A stretch of 64,000 bases of DNA from Vicinamibacterales bacterium (GCA_036496585.1 DASXLB010000066.1:1-64000), one strand, 5' to 3'; shown: positions 8,357 to 17,351, numbered from the stretch's first letter. The notes: generated by a model not told the origin, from the sequence alone. Program-made: numbers and translations.

Positions 8357-9205
8357 TTAGCGCGCAGACGTCGCCGCGTCGAGCGACGCCGCGAGCGCGG
8401 CGAACCGATCGGCTGGACCCCGCCAGCGCAGTTCCTCCACATCCTCGAACACCGGCACATCGCGGCGCAGGGTCGCCAGGGTGCGGAAGAGGAACGCGTG
8501 CTCACGCTCGCGCACGAAGGTCGCGGCCAGCGCCGCGGGGCTCGCGGCGTTGACGTGCCACTCGCGCCAGTCGCCGGGAATCGCCTCGAGGTGCCCGAAC
8601 CGCGAGAGCACGGCGGCGGTCGACTTCGCGCCCCACCCCTTCAGGCCAGGGTAGCCGTCGGCGGCGTCGCCGACGAGAGCCAGGTAATCGGGAATCGACA
8701 CCGGCGGCACGCCGAATTTCGCGATCACACCGTCCTCACCGGTAATCTGGTTCGTCCGCCGATTGAGCTGCACCACGCGCATGCCGCGCACCGACTGCGC
8801 GAGATCCTTGTCGGGCGTGCACACGAACACCCGCGTGACGCGTGCGTCCGCCTCCGCTTTCGCGGCGGCCGCCGCCAGGGCATCGTCGGCCTCGAACTCG
8901 ATCATCGGCCACACGACGACGCCGAGCGCGGCGAGCGCGTCTTCCAGCAGCGGAAACTGCGCGAGCAGATCCTCCTCGACGCCGGCGCCCGTCTTGTAGC
9001 CGCGCCAGAGATCGTTGCGGAACGACTCGATGACGTGATCGGTGGCGACGCCAAGGTGCGTCGCGCCGCGGTTGAGCATGCCGAGCATCGATCCGACGAC
9101 GGCGCGGACGGCGCCGACCTCGCGGCCACGCGCGTCGCGCGCTTTCGGCACCGCGTAGTAGTGCCGGAAGAGTTCGTAGGTGCCGTCGACGAGGTGCACT
9201 TCCAT
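8357..9205 (-). CDS. Stand-alone 5'-3' exonuclease (PolA N-domain / FEN-like)
   Basis: A 282-residue PIN-like nuclease corresponding to the 5'-nuclease domain of DNA polymerase I without the polymerase. Landmarks in order: VDGTYELFRHYY at residues 5-16, with the first metal-binding Asp; EFEADDALAAAA; TPDKDLAQ; and the helix-three-turn-helix entry GDAADGYPGLKGWGAKS with the last metal-binding Asp. The family degrades RNA primers and flaps in replication and repair. The start ATG is fixed by the VDG motif immediately after it. It is divergent from the acyl-CoA ligase gene, with only 24 bases between the two start codons, so the promoters must overlap one another or the coding regions. Confidence 0.86.
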   Translation of the reverse strand: MEVHLVDGTYELFRHYYAVPKARDARGREVGAVRAVVGSMLGMLNRGATHLGVATDHVIESFRNDLWRGYKTGAGVEEDLLAQFPLLEDALAALGVVVWPMIEFEADDALAAAAAKAEADARVTRVFVCTPDKDLAQSVRGMRVVQLNRRTNQITGEDGVIAKFGVPPVSIPDYLALVGDAADGYPGLKGWGAKSTAAVLSRFGHLEAIPGDWREWHVNAASPAALAATFVREREHAFLFRTLATLRRDVPVFEDVEELRWRGPADRFAALAASLDAATSAR

Positions 9206-9229
9206 CAGCGTTCCGGCGCGGCAGTGCGC

Positions 9230-10744
9230 ATGCGATGGATCCTGCCTGACGAACCGCTCCCGGTCAACGGACAGTGGCACAATGGGCGCATCGACACGGA
9301 CCCTCTCGCCATCGTCGCCGCCGACGGCGTGTTCACGTACCACGACCTCGCCGAGAGCGCGGCGCGGGTCGCCGCGGGGCTGCTCGACGGCGCCCCCGAC
9401 CTGCAGGACGCGCGGGTGGCGTATCTCGTCCCCCCGAGCTTCGGGCACGTCGCCGTCTCGCGGGGGATCTGGCAGGCGGGCGGCGTCGCCGTGCCGCTCG
9501 CCGTCTCGCATCCGGAGGCGGAGCTCGAGTACGTGGTCCGAGACGCCGGCGCGTCGATCGTCGTCGCGAGCGGGCGGCTGGCCGAGTCGCTGCGCGCGGT
9601 GAGCGCCCGAGCCGGCGCGCGCTTCCTGGACACCCACGATCTCCTCGCCGGCCTCGACGTCCCGGAGCCTCGGCAGCAGCCTGAGCCTCCGCGGCAGGCG
9701 CGCCGGGCGCTGATCGTCTACACCAGCGGAACCACCGGCAGGCCGAAAGGGGTCGTCACCACCCACGGGCAGATCGCGGCGCAGATTGCCTCGCTGCTCG
9801 ACGCATGGGGCTGGACGGCAGCCGACCGCGCGCTGCTGGTCCTGCCGCTGCACCATGTGCACGGAATCATCAACGTGCTCGGCTCCGCGCTCGCCGCCGG
9901 CGCCGTCTGCGAGATCCCGCCGCAGTTCGATCCATTCGGAACCTGGCAACGCCTCGCAGAGGGCGAGGTCACGGTGTTCAGCGCCGTCCCGACGATTTAC
10001 CACCGGCTCATCGCCGCGTGGGAGGCCGCCTCGCCCGCGCAGCAGCGCCGCTGGAGCGACGGCAGCCGGCAGCTCCGCCTCATGATGTCCGGATCCGCGG
10101 CGCTGCCGCTGCGGACGCTCGATCGGTGGCGCGCAATCACGGGCCACACGCTGCTCGAACGCTACGGCATGACAGAGACCGGCATGATTCTTTCCAATCC
10201 GCTGCGCGGCGAGCGGCGGCCAGGCGCGGTGGGCACGCCGCTGCCGGGCGTCGAGGTTCGTCTCGCCGACGACGAGATCGAGGTGCGCGGCCCAGGTGTG
10301 TTCTCCGAGTACTGGCAGCGACCGGAGGAGACGGAAGCAGCGTTTCGCGACGGCTGGTTCCGCACCGGCGACGTTGCCGTCCTCGAGCACGGCGTCTACC
10401 GCCTACTCGGCCGCCGCAGTACCGACATCCTCAAGACCGGCGGCTTCAAGGTGTCGGCGCTGGAGATCGAGGACGTTCTGCGCGAGCATCCAGCAGTCGC
10501 CGACGCCGCGGTCGTCGGCGCGCCCGACGACGAATGGGGACAGCGCGTGATCGCCGTCGTCGAACTGCAGCCCGGCACGACGCTGAGGCTCGACGAGATG
10601 CGCGAGTGGCTGAAACCGCGGCTGGCACCGTACAAGATCCCGCGCGAGCTGCGCGCCGTCGAGGCGCTGCCTCGCAACGCCATGGGGAAGGTGAACAAGC
10701 CGGCGCTCGGGAAGGAGCCGGGGGGAGATGGTGAGGGGTGCTAA
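9230..10744 (+). CDS. Malonyl-CoA/methylmalonyl-CoA synthetase-like AMP-forming ligase (MatB/ACSF3 family)
   Basis: A 504-residue ANL-superfamily enzyme that activates a carboxylic acid as an acyl-adenylate and transfers it to CoA. The P-loop-like motif YTSGTTGRPKG is near residue 165; LPLHHVHG and SGSAALP follow; ERYGMTETGMILSNPL is near 305; GWFRTGDVA near 375; the hinge-lysine region is GRRSTDILKTGGFKVSALEIE; and the catalytic lysine motif PRNAMGKVNK is near the end. The YGMTETGM plus NPLRGERRPGAVGTPLPG block is much closer to MatB/ACSF3 than to fatty acyl-CoA ligases, which suggests a dicarboxylic substrate. The last codons and the TAA stop fall inside a GGTGCTAAG repeat array, so the extreme C-terminus (GDGEGC) has probably been replaced by repeat sequence. 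Confidence 0.85.
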   Translation: MRWILPDEPLPVNGQWHNGRIDTDPLAIVAADGVFTYHDLAESAARVAAGLLDGAPDLQDARVAYLVPPSFGHVAVSRGIWQAGGVAVPLAVSHPEAELEYVVRDAGASIVVASGRLAESLRAVSARAGARFLDTHDLLAGLDVPEPRQQPEPPRQARRALIVYTSGTTGRPKGVVTTHGQIAAQIASLLDAWGWTAADRALLVLPLHHVHGIINVLGSALAAGAVCEIPPQFDPFGTWQRLAEGEVTVFSAVPTIYHRLIAAWEAASPAQQRRWSDGSRQLRLMMSGSAALPLRTLDRWRAITGHTLLERYGMTETGMILSNPLRGERRPGAVGTPLPGVEVRLADDEIEVRGPGVFSEYWQRPEETEAAFRDGWFRTGDVAVLEHGVYRLLGRRSTDILKTGGFKVSALEIEDVLREHPAVADAAVVGAPDDEWGQRVIAVVELQPGTTLRLDEMREWLKPRLAPYKIPRELRAVEALPRNAMGKVNKPALGKEPGGDGEGC

Positions 10745-10849
10745 GGGTGCTAACGGGGCCAAGGGTGCTAAGGGTGCTGGGGCCAAGGGTGCTAGGGGTG
10801 CTGGTGCCGAGGGTGCTAGGTGCTAGGGGTGCTGGGGCCGAGGGTGCGC
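10734..10849. repeat. GGTGCTAAG-type low-complexity repeat array (forward orientation)
   Basis: About a dozen units of the 9-10 bp type GGGTGCTAA, GGTGCTAGG or GGGGCCAA follow one another with small variations. There are no spacers, so it is not a CRISPR array. The first unit supplies the stop codon of the acyl-CoA ligase. A second array of the same units in reverse orientation lies 1 kb away at 11849-11960. Confidence 0.85.
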
Positions 10850-11266
10850 TGCACTCTCGACGGCGCGCCTCTCGTAGCCCGGGGTAGAAGTGCTGATTTT
10901 CACTGAGGCATCGACTAGTGGGAGTTGGAGGCGAGTCTCTCGGTCGACCCCCTTTCTTCTTCCGTCGCGGGTCGGATCCGCGCCGAGCAGGCTCGCGTCG
11001 GCGTCCCGATCACCGAGGCAGCAGCGCAAATAGATGCCCGGCGGCAACGCGGGCCAACCCATCGTCGCGTCATGGAAGGCGGCGCACTGCCTTCGACGAA
11101 CCATCGAATCCGTGCCCGCGCCGCAGCTGATCTCAAAACGCAGATGGAGAAGGGATGGCTCGCCGCCGTCGGCAAATCCGCCGTCGCGACCCATGTCGGC
11201 GGCGGCCGATCGCGTGCGCGTTTGCCATTCACAGACGGCCCGTTGTAGTACGCTGCCGCACGAACG
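10850..11266. other. Gene-free interval inside the repeat-bounded island
   Basis: More than 400 bases without a convincing gene. Open frames exist on both strands (one leftward frame of ~149 codons and one rightward frame of ~107), but none shows a family motif, a ribosome-binding site or a sensible hydrophobicity pattern. The sequence may be decayed coding DNA carried in with the neighbouring HXXEE gene. Confidence 0.5.
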
Positions 11267-11803
11267 ATGCATCCGTCATCGCGCGACCGAATGCTCGGTG
11301 GCTCGGTCGTGGTCGCGGCCGCGTTATTCCAAGGCCTGTGGCTTGGGCGTGCCGCGGCCCTGATCAGTGTCGCGTTCCTGGCCGCGTATGCCGTCTGGCT
11401 TTGGGGGGCGTGGAGTCTCGGAAGCCCGTCTCTCCAGGCGACCTACGTCGTAGCAGTCGCGATCTTCTTCGTCCATGCGTGCGAGGAGTTCCTCACAGGT
11501 TTTCAGCGCCGATTGCCGGCGCTCGTTGGCGACCATTGGACCGATACACAGTTCTTGGTGTTCAATGCGACGTGGTTTGCGGCGTTTGTTCTCGCTGGTT
11601 GGGGCCTGCGTCGACGTCGCCCACTCGCCGTGCTGATCGTGCTGTTCCTTGCGTTGGGTGGGGGGGTCGGCAATGGCGTCGCCCATCTGTTGCTGGTAGT
11701 GGCGCAGGGTGGCTATTTCCCAGGAGCATGGACAGCACCGCTCTGTCTGATCGTCGGAACCGCGCTATTACGTCAACTTTTCACAGTTCCGGCGACAGCC
11801 TGA
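11267..11803 (+). CDS. HXXEE-domain membrane protein
   Basis: A 178-residue protein with about five membrane segments. It carries the signature that names the HXXEE family (PF13787): FVHACEEFLTGF at residues ~65-76, and the second conserved block NGVAHLLLVVAQGGYFPG with a following TA at ~145-165. The function of the family is unknown; the conserved His and Glu residues near membrane edges suggest metal binding or an enzyme within the membrane. Its third codon positions contain more A/T (GTT, TTG, GCG mixed) than neighbouring genes, which use almost only G/C. It is the only gene between the two inverted repeat arrays, so recent acquisition is plausible. Confidence 0.78.
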   Translation: MHPSSRDRMLGGSVVVAAALFQGLWLGRAAALISVAFLAAYAVWLWGAWSLGSPSLQATYVVAVAIFFVHACEEFLTGFQRRLPALVGDHWTDTQFLVFNATWFAAFVLAGWGLRRRRPLAVLIVLFLALGGGVGNGVAHLLLVVAQGGYFPGAWTAPLCLIVGTALLRQLFTVPATA

Positions 11804-11848
11804 AACCGACTTTCGCCACGGCTGCCAGCGTCGCATCACCGGACACCG

Positions 11849-11960
11849 CTTAGCACCTTCAGCACCAGTACCCCTGGCACCAGCACCCCAGCACCCTTAG
11901 CACCAGCACCCTTAGCACCCTTAGCACCCTTGGCCCCCTTAGCACCTTTGGCACCAGCCC
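11849..11960. repeat. CTTAGCACC-type repeat array (reverse orientation of the 10.7 kb array)
   Basis: About a dozen units of CTTAGCACC or CCAGCACC, the reverse complement of the units at 10734-10849. The array ends 13 bases before the TTG start of the metallo-beta-lactamase-fold gene. Together the two arrays form an imperfect long inverted repeat around a 1-kb insert. Confidence 0.85.
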
Positions 11961-11973
11961 CCCGTCCACCCTC

Positions 11974-12864
11974 TTGTCCCTGAGCCGCCGCGACTTCCTC
12001 CGTCTGGCCGGCGCCGCGACGATCGCGCGCTCGAGCGGCGCCGCGTCGCGGCTGATTCTGCTCGGCACGGCGGGCGGGCCGACCCCCAAGGTCCGGGCCG
12101 CCGCCCCGGCGCAGATCATCGTGATCGGCGACCGCGGCTATCTCGTCGACTGCGGCAACGGCGTCGCCCGACAGATGACGCTGGCGGGCGTGTTCCGCAC
12201 GCTGCGGCACGTCTTCATCACCCATCATCACTCGGACCACAACGCCGACTACGGAACGCTGCTGCTGCTCGAATGGGGCGACCAGATGAAGACGGCGGTC
12301 GATACGTGGGGACCGCCGCCGCTCGCACGGATGACGAAGCTGTTCCTGGAGATGAGCCGCGCCGATGTCGAGGTGCGGATGCGTGACGAGGGGCGGCCGC
12401 CGCTGGCGCCGCTCATCCACCCGCACGAGATCGTGAAGGGCGGCTTCGTGATGTCGGACGATCGGGTGCGCGTCACCTGCGCGGTGGTGCGCCACCCGCT
12501 CGTGCCGATCGCACTCGCCTATCGCTTCGACTGCGGCGATCGGTCCATCGTGATTTCCGGCGACACGGCCCCGAGCGACGCGCTCGTCGCGCTGGCGCGA
12601 GGCGCTGACATCCTGGTGCACGAGGCGCTTTGGGTGCCGGGCGCACCCGGCGCGCCCGGCTCGCCGCTGCGGACGCACATCCTGAACAGCCATACGCCGG
12701 TCGAAGACGCCGGCCGCATCGCGGCACGCGCCGGGGTCGCCACGCTCGTTCTTTCGCATATCGTCCCGACCGACTCGGCGCCGCCAGACGAGGAGCTCCG
12801 CGCGGCGGCGCGCAGCACGTTCGGAGGGCGCATCGTTGTCGGGAAGGATCTGATGGAATTGTGA
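11974..12864 (+). CDS. Tat-exported metallo-beta-lactamase-fold hydrolase
   Basis: A 296-residue protein beginning with a twin-arginine signal SRRDFLRLAGAA and lacking a good ATG; the TTG at 11974 is the only start that keeps the signal. The mature part is an RNase Z/arylsulfatase-type metallo-beta-lactamase fold: LLGTAGGP, the metal motif THHHSDHNAD near residue 80, VVRHP with a His, ISGDTAPSDAL with the bridging Asp, and a late NSHTPVEDAG and LSHIVP with further His ligands. It is likely a periplasmic zinc hydrolase of small molecules. The upstream region is entirely repeat array, so the native promoter may have been displaced. Confidence 0.83.
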   Translation: MSLSRRDFLRLAGAATIARSSGAASRLILLGTAGGPTPKVRAAAPAQIIVIGDRGYLVDCGNGVARQMTLAGVFRTLRHVFITHHHSDHNADYGTLLLLEWGDQMKTAVDTWGPPPLARMTKLFLEMSRADVEVRMRDEGRPPLAPLIHPHEIVKGGFVMSDDRVRVTCAVVRHPLVPIALAYRFDCGDRSIVISGDTAPSDALVALARGADILVHEALWVPGAPGAPGSPLRTHILNSHTPVEDAGRIAARAGVATLVLSHIVPTDSAPPDEELRAAARSTFGGRIVVGKDLMEL

Positions 12865-12900
12865 AGAAGGAATGGTTCGTCGAGAGTGCCCGATGACCAG

Positions 12901-12936
12901 CATGCGCAAGGCCGGCGTCCGCCGGCCTTGCGCATG
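12901..12936. terminator. 36-bp perfect hairpin between convergent genes
   Basis: Two 17-base arms (12901-12917 and 12920-12936) are perfect reverse complements with only TC between them. The element sits between the end of the metallo-beta-lactamase-fold gene (+) and the end of the second TonB receptor (-), so it could terminate transcription from both sides. There is no U-tract. It could alternatively be a REP-type palindromic repeat. Confidence 0.55.
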
Positions 12937-12966
12937 GGTACTGCTAACTGCGAGCTGCCAACTCCT

Positions 12967-15900
12967 TCAGAAGACGAACCGCCCGCCGAAGCGGATGCTG
13001 CGCTGGCTGCCGTTGGTGCCGGTGATCTGCCCGAAGGTGTTGCCCGTCGACGTGCTGAACGTCGTGTTCGGATTGGCCCAGCGCACCGAGTTCGTGACGT
13101 TGAAGGCATCGACGCGGAACTCGACGTAGCGCGCGCCGGTGATCGCGAAACGCTTGAACAGCGCACCGTCGAGCTGCCAGAAGCCCGGCCCGTCAGGGCC
13201 GGCGTGTCTCGGCAGGTTGCCCTGCACGCCGGCCGCCGGCAGCGAGTAGACGGTCGGATCGAAATACAGCAGACCCGGCCCGAGGCCGCCGAGCACCTTG
13301 TTGTCGCCGGTCAGGTTGACGAACGCGGAGTTGCCCGGCGTGTTCAGCGCCGTGCCGTTGCCGCCGATCGTCAGCGCCTGTCCCGACTGCGCGTCGAACA
13401 GGGCGCTCAGCTGCCAGCCGCCCAGGATCTTGCTGGTCACCCCGTCTTGCAGCCACCGCTTGTTGGGACCCCACGGCAGCTCGTAGACCGTCGACAGCAC
13501 GTAGTTGTGGAGGCGGTCGGTGTCGGAGCGCGCCCAGCTCTGATTGAAATCGATCGGCGTCCCGATCGTGCCGTTTTCGTTGGCCAGGTCCTGCGAGCGT
13601 CCAAGCGTGTACGAGTTGGTGATCAGGAACCCGTTCAGGAAGCGGCGATCCACTTTCATCTGCAGGCCGTCGTACCGCGACTTGCCGAGGTTCGAACGCT
13701 CGCGCGAGGTGCCGGTGCGGTTGAACTGCGCGAACTGGGCGCGGCCGTTGTTGCCGGACCCGTAGATCAGGCTCGCGTTGAGGTCCACGTCCATCACCAG
13801 GTCGACGCCCTTGCTGCCGACATAGGCGACATCGGCGGTAAAGCCGTACGGCAGTTGGCGCTGGAAGGCGACGTTCCACGAGTGCAGCGTGCCCTCGTGC
13901 AGGACGCTCGGGACGACGTCGTAGGTCGAGTTCAGCAGCGAGCCAGCCACCGGCAGCACGCCGTCCGAGGGAATCGACGCGAACACCGGCGCCGGGAAGC
14001 CGGTGGCCATCGATCCGGCGGTCTGGAACCCGTTGACGGCGCTGCCGGCGTAGTTCTGTTTCACCGGATAGTTGAAGGCGTAGCGGTTGTCGGGGAACGG
14101 AATCGCGCTCGCGCCGTAGCCGGCGCGGACGACGGTTGCCTCGTTCGGCCGCCACGAGATGCCGGTGCGCGGCCCGAAGTTCTTGAACCAGCTCTTGACG
14201 TTGAGCGCTTCGTCGGTGCCGCCATAGCCGGCGACGCGCAGCGTGTTGGTCGTCGGATCGTAGTTCGAGAGCGTCCCCTGCCCTTCGACCCCTTCGAGCG
14301 GATGGTAGTACTCCCAGCGCAGACCGAGATCGATGGTGATGTTGGAGCGCGCCTGCCACTTGTCCTGGATGAACGCCGCCGTGGCCCAGTGGCGCGTGCC
14401 GGGCTGGTCGATGACCTTGAGGTCGCGCTGCACGGTGTTCGGCCAGTCGAGGAGAAACGCCGCGAACGAGTTGGCGATGCCGGTCTGCGAGGCCGACTCC
14501 GCCGGGGAGCCGGTGCCCGAGGCAGTGAAGGCGAAGCGGCCGCGGGGACCGCCGGCGTCCTGCGTCTGCAGCAGGATGTCGCGGTTCTTCCGCCACTCCC
14601 CGCCGATCTTGACCGTGTGCGCGTTGTACAGCTTGGTCAGCGAGGTCACGATGTTCCAGGTCTTCTCGGAGCGATCCCACGGCTGGCTGGCGGAGAAGCC
14701 GAGCACCGGATCCGAATAGCCGCCGACGCTGATCTGCGAGACGCCGCTCGTATAGTCGTCGCCGAGGTTGGCGCCCGGAATGCCGACGTCGGTGCTCGTC
14801 GTCAACCCGTTGGCGGTGGTGGTCGTCGTATTACGGTAGTAGTTCAGGCCGCCGCGCAGATCGAAGACGGTCGACTTGCTGACGACGCGCGTCCAGGTGA
14901 CCGCCGTGCTGTAGCTGGTGTTGGTACCGGTGCCGGCGAAGCCGCCGTTGGCGGGCCCGCCGTACTGGCCATAGAGGCCGGGATCAAAGAGGACCGGGCG
15001 CATGAAGCTGAGACGCGCCGACAACTGATCGCGCTGGCTCGCCGTGTAGCTGACCTTGGCGTCGAAGCCGTCGGTCGTCTTCTCGCGCGTCTGGTCCTGC
15101 ACGAAGTTGTTCTGGCCGAGCGGCGCGTTGAAGTTCGGGAGCGGGATGAACTTCATCAGCTGCGACGCGATCGGGCTGATGCGATCGGCGGGGACGACAT
15201 TGCCCGGGAACTGCGCGCGATTGTTGCCGCCGACGTCGCCGGTGAGCGGATCGTAGATGTGCTGCGACACGGCGCTGAAGTCGCCGGCCCGCATCGCCGC
15301 GGTCGGCACGAGGGCGCGCACCGTGTAGCCCTGGTTGTCGATGGTGCGCTGGTAGTCGCCGAAGAAGAACAGCTTGTTCTTCATGATCGGCCCGCCGAGC
15401 GTGAAGCCGCTGTTGAGGAACTTGGTCGGCGCCTTGGTGTGGGTGAAGTAGTCGCCGGCGATGGTCGACTGGTTGTTGCCGAACACGAAGGCGGTACCCT
15501 TGAGGGCGTTGGTGCCCGATTTCAGCGTGACGTTGGTGATCGCCCCGCCCGAGCGGCCGAACTCGGCGTCGTAGTTGCTGGTCGTGACGCTGACGGTCTC
15601 GAGCGCGTCGGCGGCCGGAATGATTACCTGCAGCAGCCCGGTCTTCTGGTTGTCGTCGACCCCTTCGATCATCGTGTTGTTGGCGAGTCGCGACTGGCCG
15701 TTGACCTCGGTCGACAGGGAGTCCTGCGAGTTGAAGAAGGCCGAGTGATCGCGGTGCGGCCGCGTCGCCCCCGGCACCGTGACCAGCAGGCTCTGGAAGT
15801 TGCGATTGAACGCGGTCGGGATGTCCTCGACCATCTTCGACTCGAGCAAACGGCCGGTGTCGGTGCGGTCCGTCTGCAGCGACGGCGATTCCGCCGTGAC

Positions 15901-16266
15901 GCTGACCGCCTCGGTCATGTTGCCGACTTCGAGCGCCATGTCGACGCGGATGGTGGTGTTGACGTCGACGAGGACGTTCTGGCGGATGATCTTCTTGAAG
16001 CCCTGCAGCTCGGCCGTGACCGTGTATTTGCCGTTGGTCAGGCTCGAGAACAGGAAGACGCCGGATTCATTGGTCACGACGGTGCGCGCAACGTTCGTCT
16101 GCACCTCGGTCGCCGTCACCGTCACCCCCGGGACGGCGCCGCCGCTGGAATCGGTAATGTTGCCAAGAAGTGTGCCGGTGACCGCTTGCGCGGACACACT
16201 GTTCGGGACCACGCACAGGCCGGCTGCGAGCGCCAGCACTGTGGCGAACCGGGTCACCACAGACAT
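12967..16266 (-). CDS. Second Oar-like TonB-dependent receptor
   Basis: A 1099-residue outer-membrane receptor with the same plan as the one at 5-8 kb but clearly diverged. It has a signal peptide ending SVSAQ, a carboxypeptidase-regulatory domain with GTLLGNITDSSGGAVPGVTV at ~30-110, a plug with NTMIEGVDDNQKTGLLQ and GRSGGAITNVTLKSGTN, and a barrel that ends SIRFGGRFVF. The ATG at 16266 was chosen because GGGAGGAC precedes it by six bases; an ATG 27 bases upstream lacks this. It is divergent from the VOC dioxygenase-like gene, with about 100 bases between. The substrate is unknown; size and domain order argue for a bulky ligand. Confidence 0.9.
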   Translation of the reverse strand: MSVVTRFATVLALAAGLCVVPNSVSAQAVTGTLLGNITDSSGGAVPGVTVTATEVQTNVARTVVTNESGVFLFSSLTNGKYTVTAELQGFKKIIRQNVLVDVNTTIRVDMALEVGNMTEAVSVTAESPSLQTDRTDTGRLLESKMVEDIPTAFNRNFQSLLVTVPGATRPHRDHSAFFNSQDSLSTEVNGQSRLANNTMIEGVDDNQKTGLLQVIIPAADALETVSVTTSNYDAEFGRSGGAITNVTLKSGTNALKGTAFVFGNNQSTIAGDYFTHTKAPTKFLNSGFTLGGPIMKNKLFFFGDYQRTIDNQGYTVRALVPTAAMRAGDFSAVSQHIYDPLTGDVGGNNRAQFPGNVVPADRISPIASQLMKFIPLPNFNAPLGQNNFVQDQTREKTTDGFDAKVSYTASQRDQLSARLSFMRPVLFDPGLYGQYGGPANGGFAGTGTNTSYSTAVTWTRVVSKSTVFDLRGGLNYYRNTTTTTANGLTTSTDVGIPGANLGDDYTSGVSQISVGGYSDPVLGFSASQPWDRSEKTWNIVTSLTKLYNAHTVKIGGEWRKNRDILLQTQDAGGPRGRFAFTASGTGSPAESASQTGIANSFAAFLLDWPNTVQRDLKVIDQPGTRHWATAAFIQDKWQARSNITIDLGLRWEYYHPLEGVEGQGTLSNYDPTTNTLRVAGYGGTDEALNVKSWFKNFGPRTGISWRPNEATVVRAGYGASAIPFPDNRYAFNYPVKQNYAGSAVNGFQTAGSMATGFPAPVFASIPSDGVLPVAGSLLNSTYDVVPSVLHEGTLHSWNVAFQRQLPYGFTADVAYVGSKGVDLVMDVDLNASLIYGSGNNGRAQFAQFNRTGTSRERSNLGKSRYDGLQMKVDRRFLNGFLITNSYTLGRSQDLANENGTIGTPIDFNQSWARSDTDRLHNYVLSTVYELPWGPNKRWLQDGVTSKILGGWQLSALFDAQSGQALTIGGNGTALNTPGNSAFVNLTGDNKVLGGLGPGLLYFDPTVYSLPAAGVQGNLPRHAGPDGPGFWQLDGALFKRFAITGARYVEFRVDAFNVTNSVRWANPNTTFSTSTGNTFGQITGTNGSQRSIRFGGRFVF

Positions 16267-16367
16267 AAACTGTCCTCCCAGAGAAAAACGCAATCAATGC
16301 ATCAGGGAGAGGTTACGCAGGGCATGAACAGTGTCAAGCACTTTCACGCATGCGTCGTGTGAGGGAT

Positions 16368-17330
16368 ATGAATACCGTACACGGACTGCACCACATCACC
16401 GCCATCGCCGGCCCGGCACAGGAGAATCTGGACTTCTACGCCGGTATTCTCGGGATGCGACTGGTCAAGCGCAGCATCAATCAGGACGATCCCGGCACCT
16501 ATCATTTGTTCTACGCGGACGCCGAAGGGCATCCCGGCACCGATCTCACCTTCTTCCCGTGGGCGCAGATGGCACCGCCGCGCCTCGGCCACGGGCTCGC
16601 CGTGGAAGTGGCGCTCGAGGTGCCGCCCGACAGCCTGGGCTGGTGGGGCGCCCGCCTCGAGAAGTATGCCGTCCGCATTGGCGCCGTGGAATCGCGGTTC
16701 GGCGACCGGGTTCTGCCGCTGGTCGACGTGCACGGCATGCGCCTCGCCCTCGTCGAGCGCGAGCCGCGACCCTCGCGGCCATTCGCGCCGTGGGAGGGCA
16801 GCGCCGTGCCCGTCGAGCGCCAGATTCGCGGTCTCTTCGGCGCACAGCTCTGGGAACGCCACGAACCCGACACGGCGGCGTTTCTCACCGGCGCGCTCGG
16901 CTTCCGGCGTCTGGCGCAGGAGCGCGGCTGGACCCGCTACGGATTCGACGACTATTCCGGAGTCGTCGACATCCGGGAGACGCCGCAGGAACGCCGCGGC
17001 GCCTGGGGCGTCGGCGCCGTCCATCATCTGGCCTGGTCGGTGACCGATGTCGCCTACGAGCTCGCCGTCCGCGCCCAGATCGAGGCGGCCGGCGGCCGCG
17101 CCACCGAGGTCATCGATCGTTTCTGGTTCTCGTCGGTCTACTTCAAGGAGCCGGGCGGCGTGCTGTTCGAGATCGCTACCGAGGGACCGGGATTCGCGGT
17201 CGACGAGAACCCGTCCCACCTCGGCGAGACGCTCGTCCTGCCGCCGTGGTTCGAGCCGTCGCGGTCGCAGATCGCCGGCGCGCTGCCGCCACTCACTCTT
17301 CCGGGCGATCGATTCCGCGACAGTCGATGA
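16368..17330 (+). CDS. Ring-cleaving dioxygenase-like VOC protein (MhqO/glyoxalase family)
   Basis: A 320-residue protein made of two vicinal-oxygen-chelate modules. The first starts GLHHITAIAGPAQENLDFYAGILGMRLVKRSIN; the second contains AVHHLAWSVTD and ends KEPGGVLFEIATEGPGF. The His of each LHHIT/VHHLA block and the Glu of LFEIATE are the expected metal ligands. The family contains MhqO-type enzymes that act on quinones or hydroquinones, often under thiol stress. The start at 16368 is supported by GAGGGA directly upstream. It may pair transcriptionally with the PEP carboxykinase gene that begins 20 bases later, though the two have no known shared pathway. Confidence 0.83.
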   Translation: MNTVHGLHHITAIAGPAQENLDFYAGILGMRLVKRSINQDDPGTYHLFYADAEGHPGTDLTFFPWAQMAPPRLGHGLAVEVALEVPPDSLGWWGARLEKYAVRIGAVESRFGDRVLPLVDVHGMRLALVEREPRPSRPFAPWEGSAVPVERQIRGLFGAQLWERHEPDTAAFLTGALGFRRLAQERGWTRYGFDDYSGVVDIRETPQERRGAWGVGAVHHLAWSVTDVAYELAVRAQIEAAGGRATEVIDRFWFSSVYFKEPGGVLFEIATEGPGFAVDENPSHLGETLVLPPWFEPSRSQIAGALPPLTLPGDRFRDSR

Positions 17331-17351
17331 AGCCACGCTAATAGAATAAGA

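Noticed and set aside
10734..10849. Possible CRISPR or attachment-site array
   Set aside because: The unit is only 9-10 bases with no spacers, and there are no cas or integrase genes.
10823..11272. Leftward ~149-codon frame in the island
   Set aside because: No motif, irregular composition with scattered Cys and Trp, no ribosome-binding site, partly formed by repeats.
12886..16362. A very long open frame (about 1158 codons) on the plus strand opposite the second TonB receptor
   Set aside because: It is antisense to a complete family-matching receptor, has no family motif and is rich in Arg/Ala/Val/Gly as expected from GC-biased third positions.
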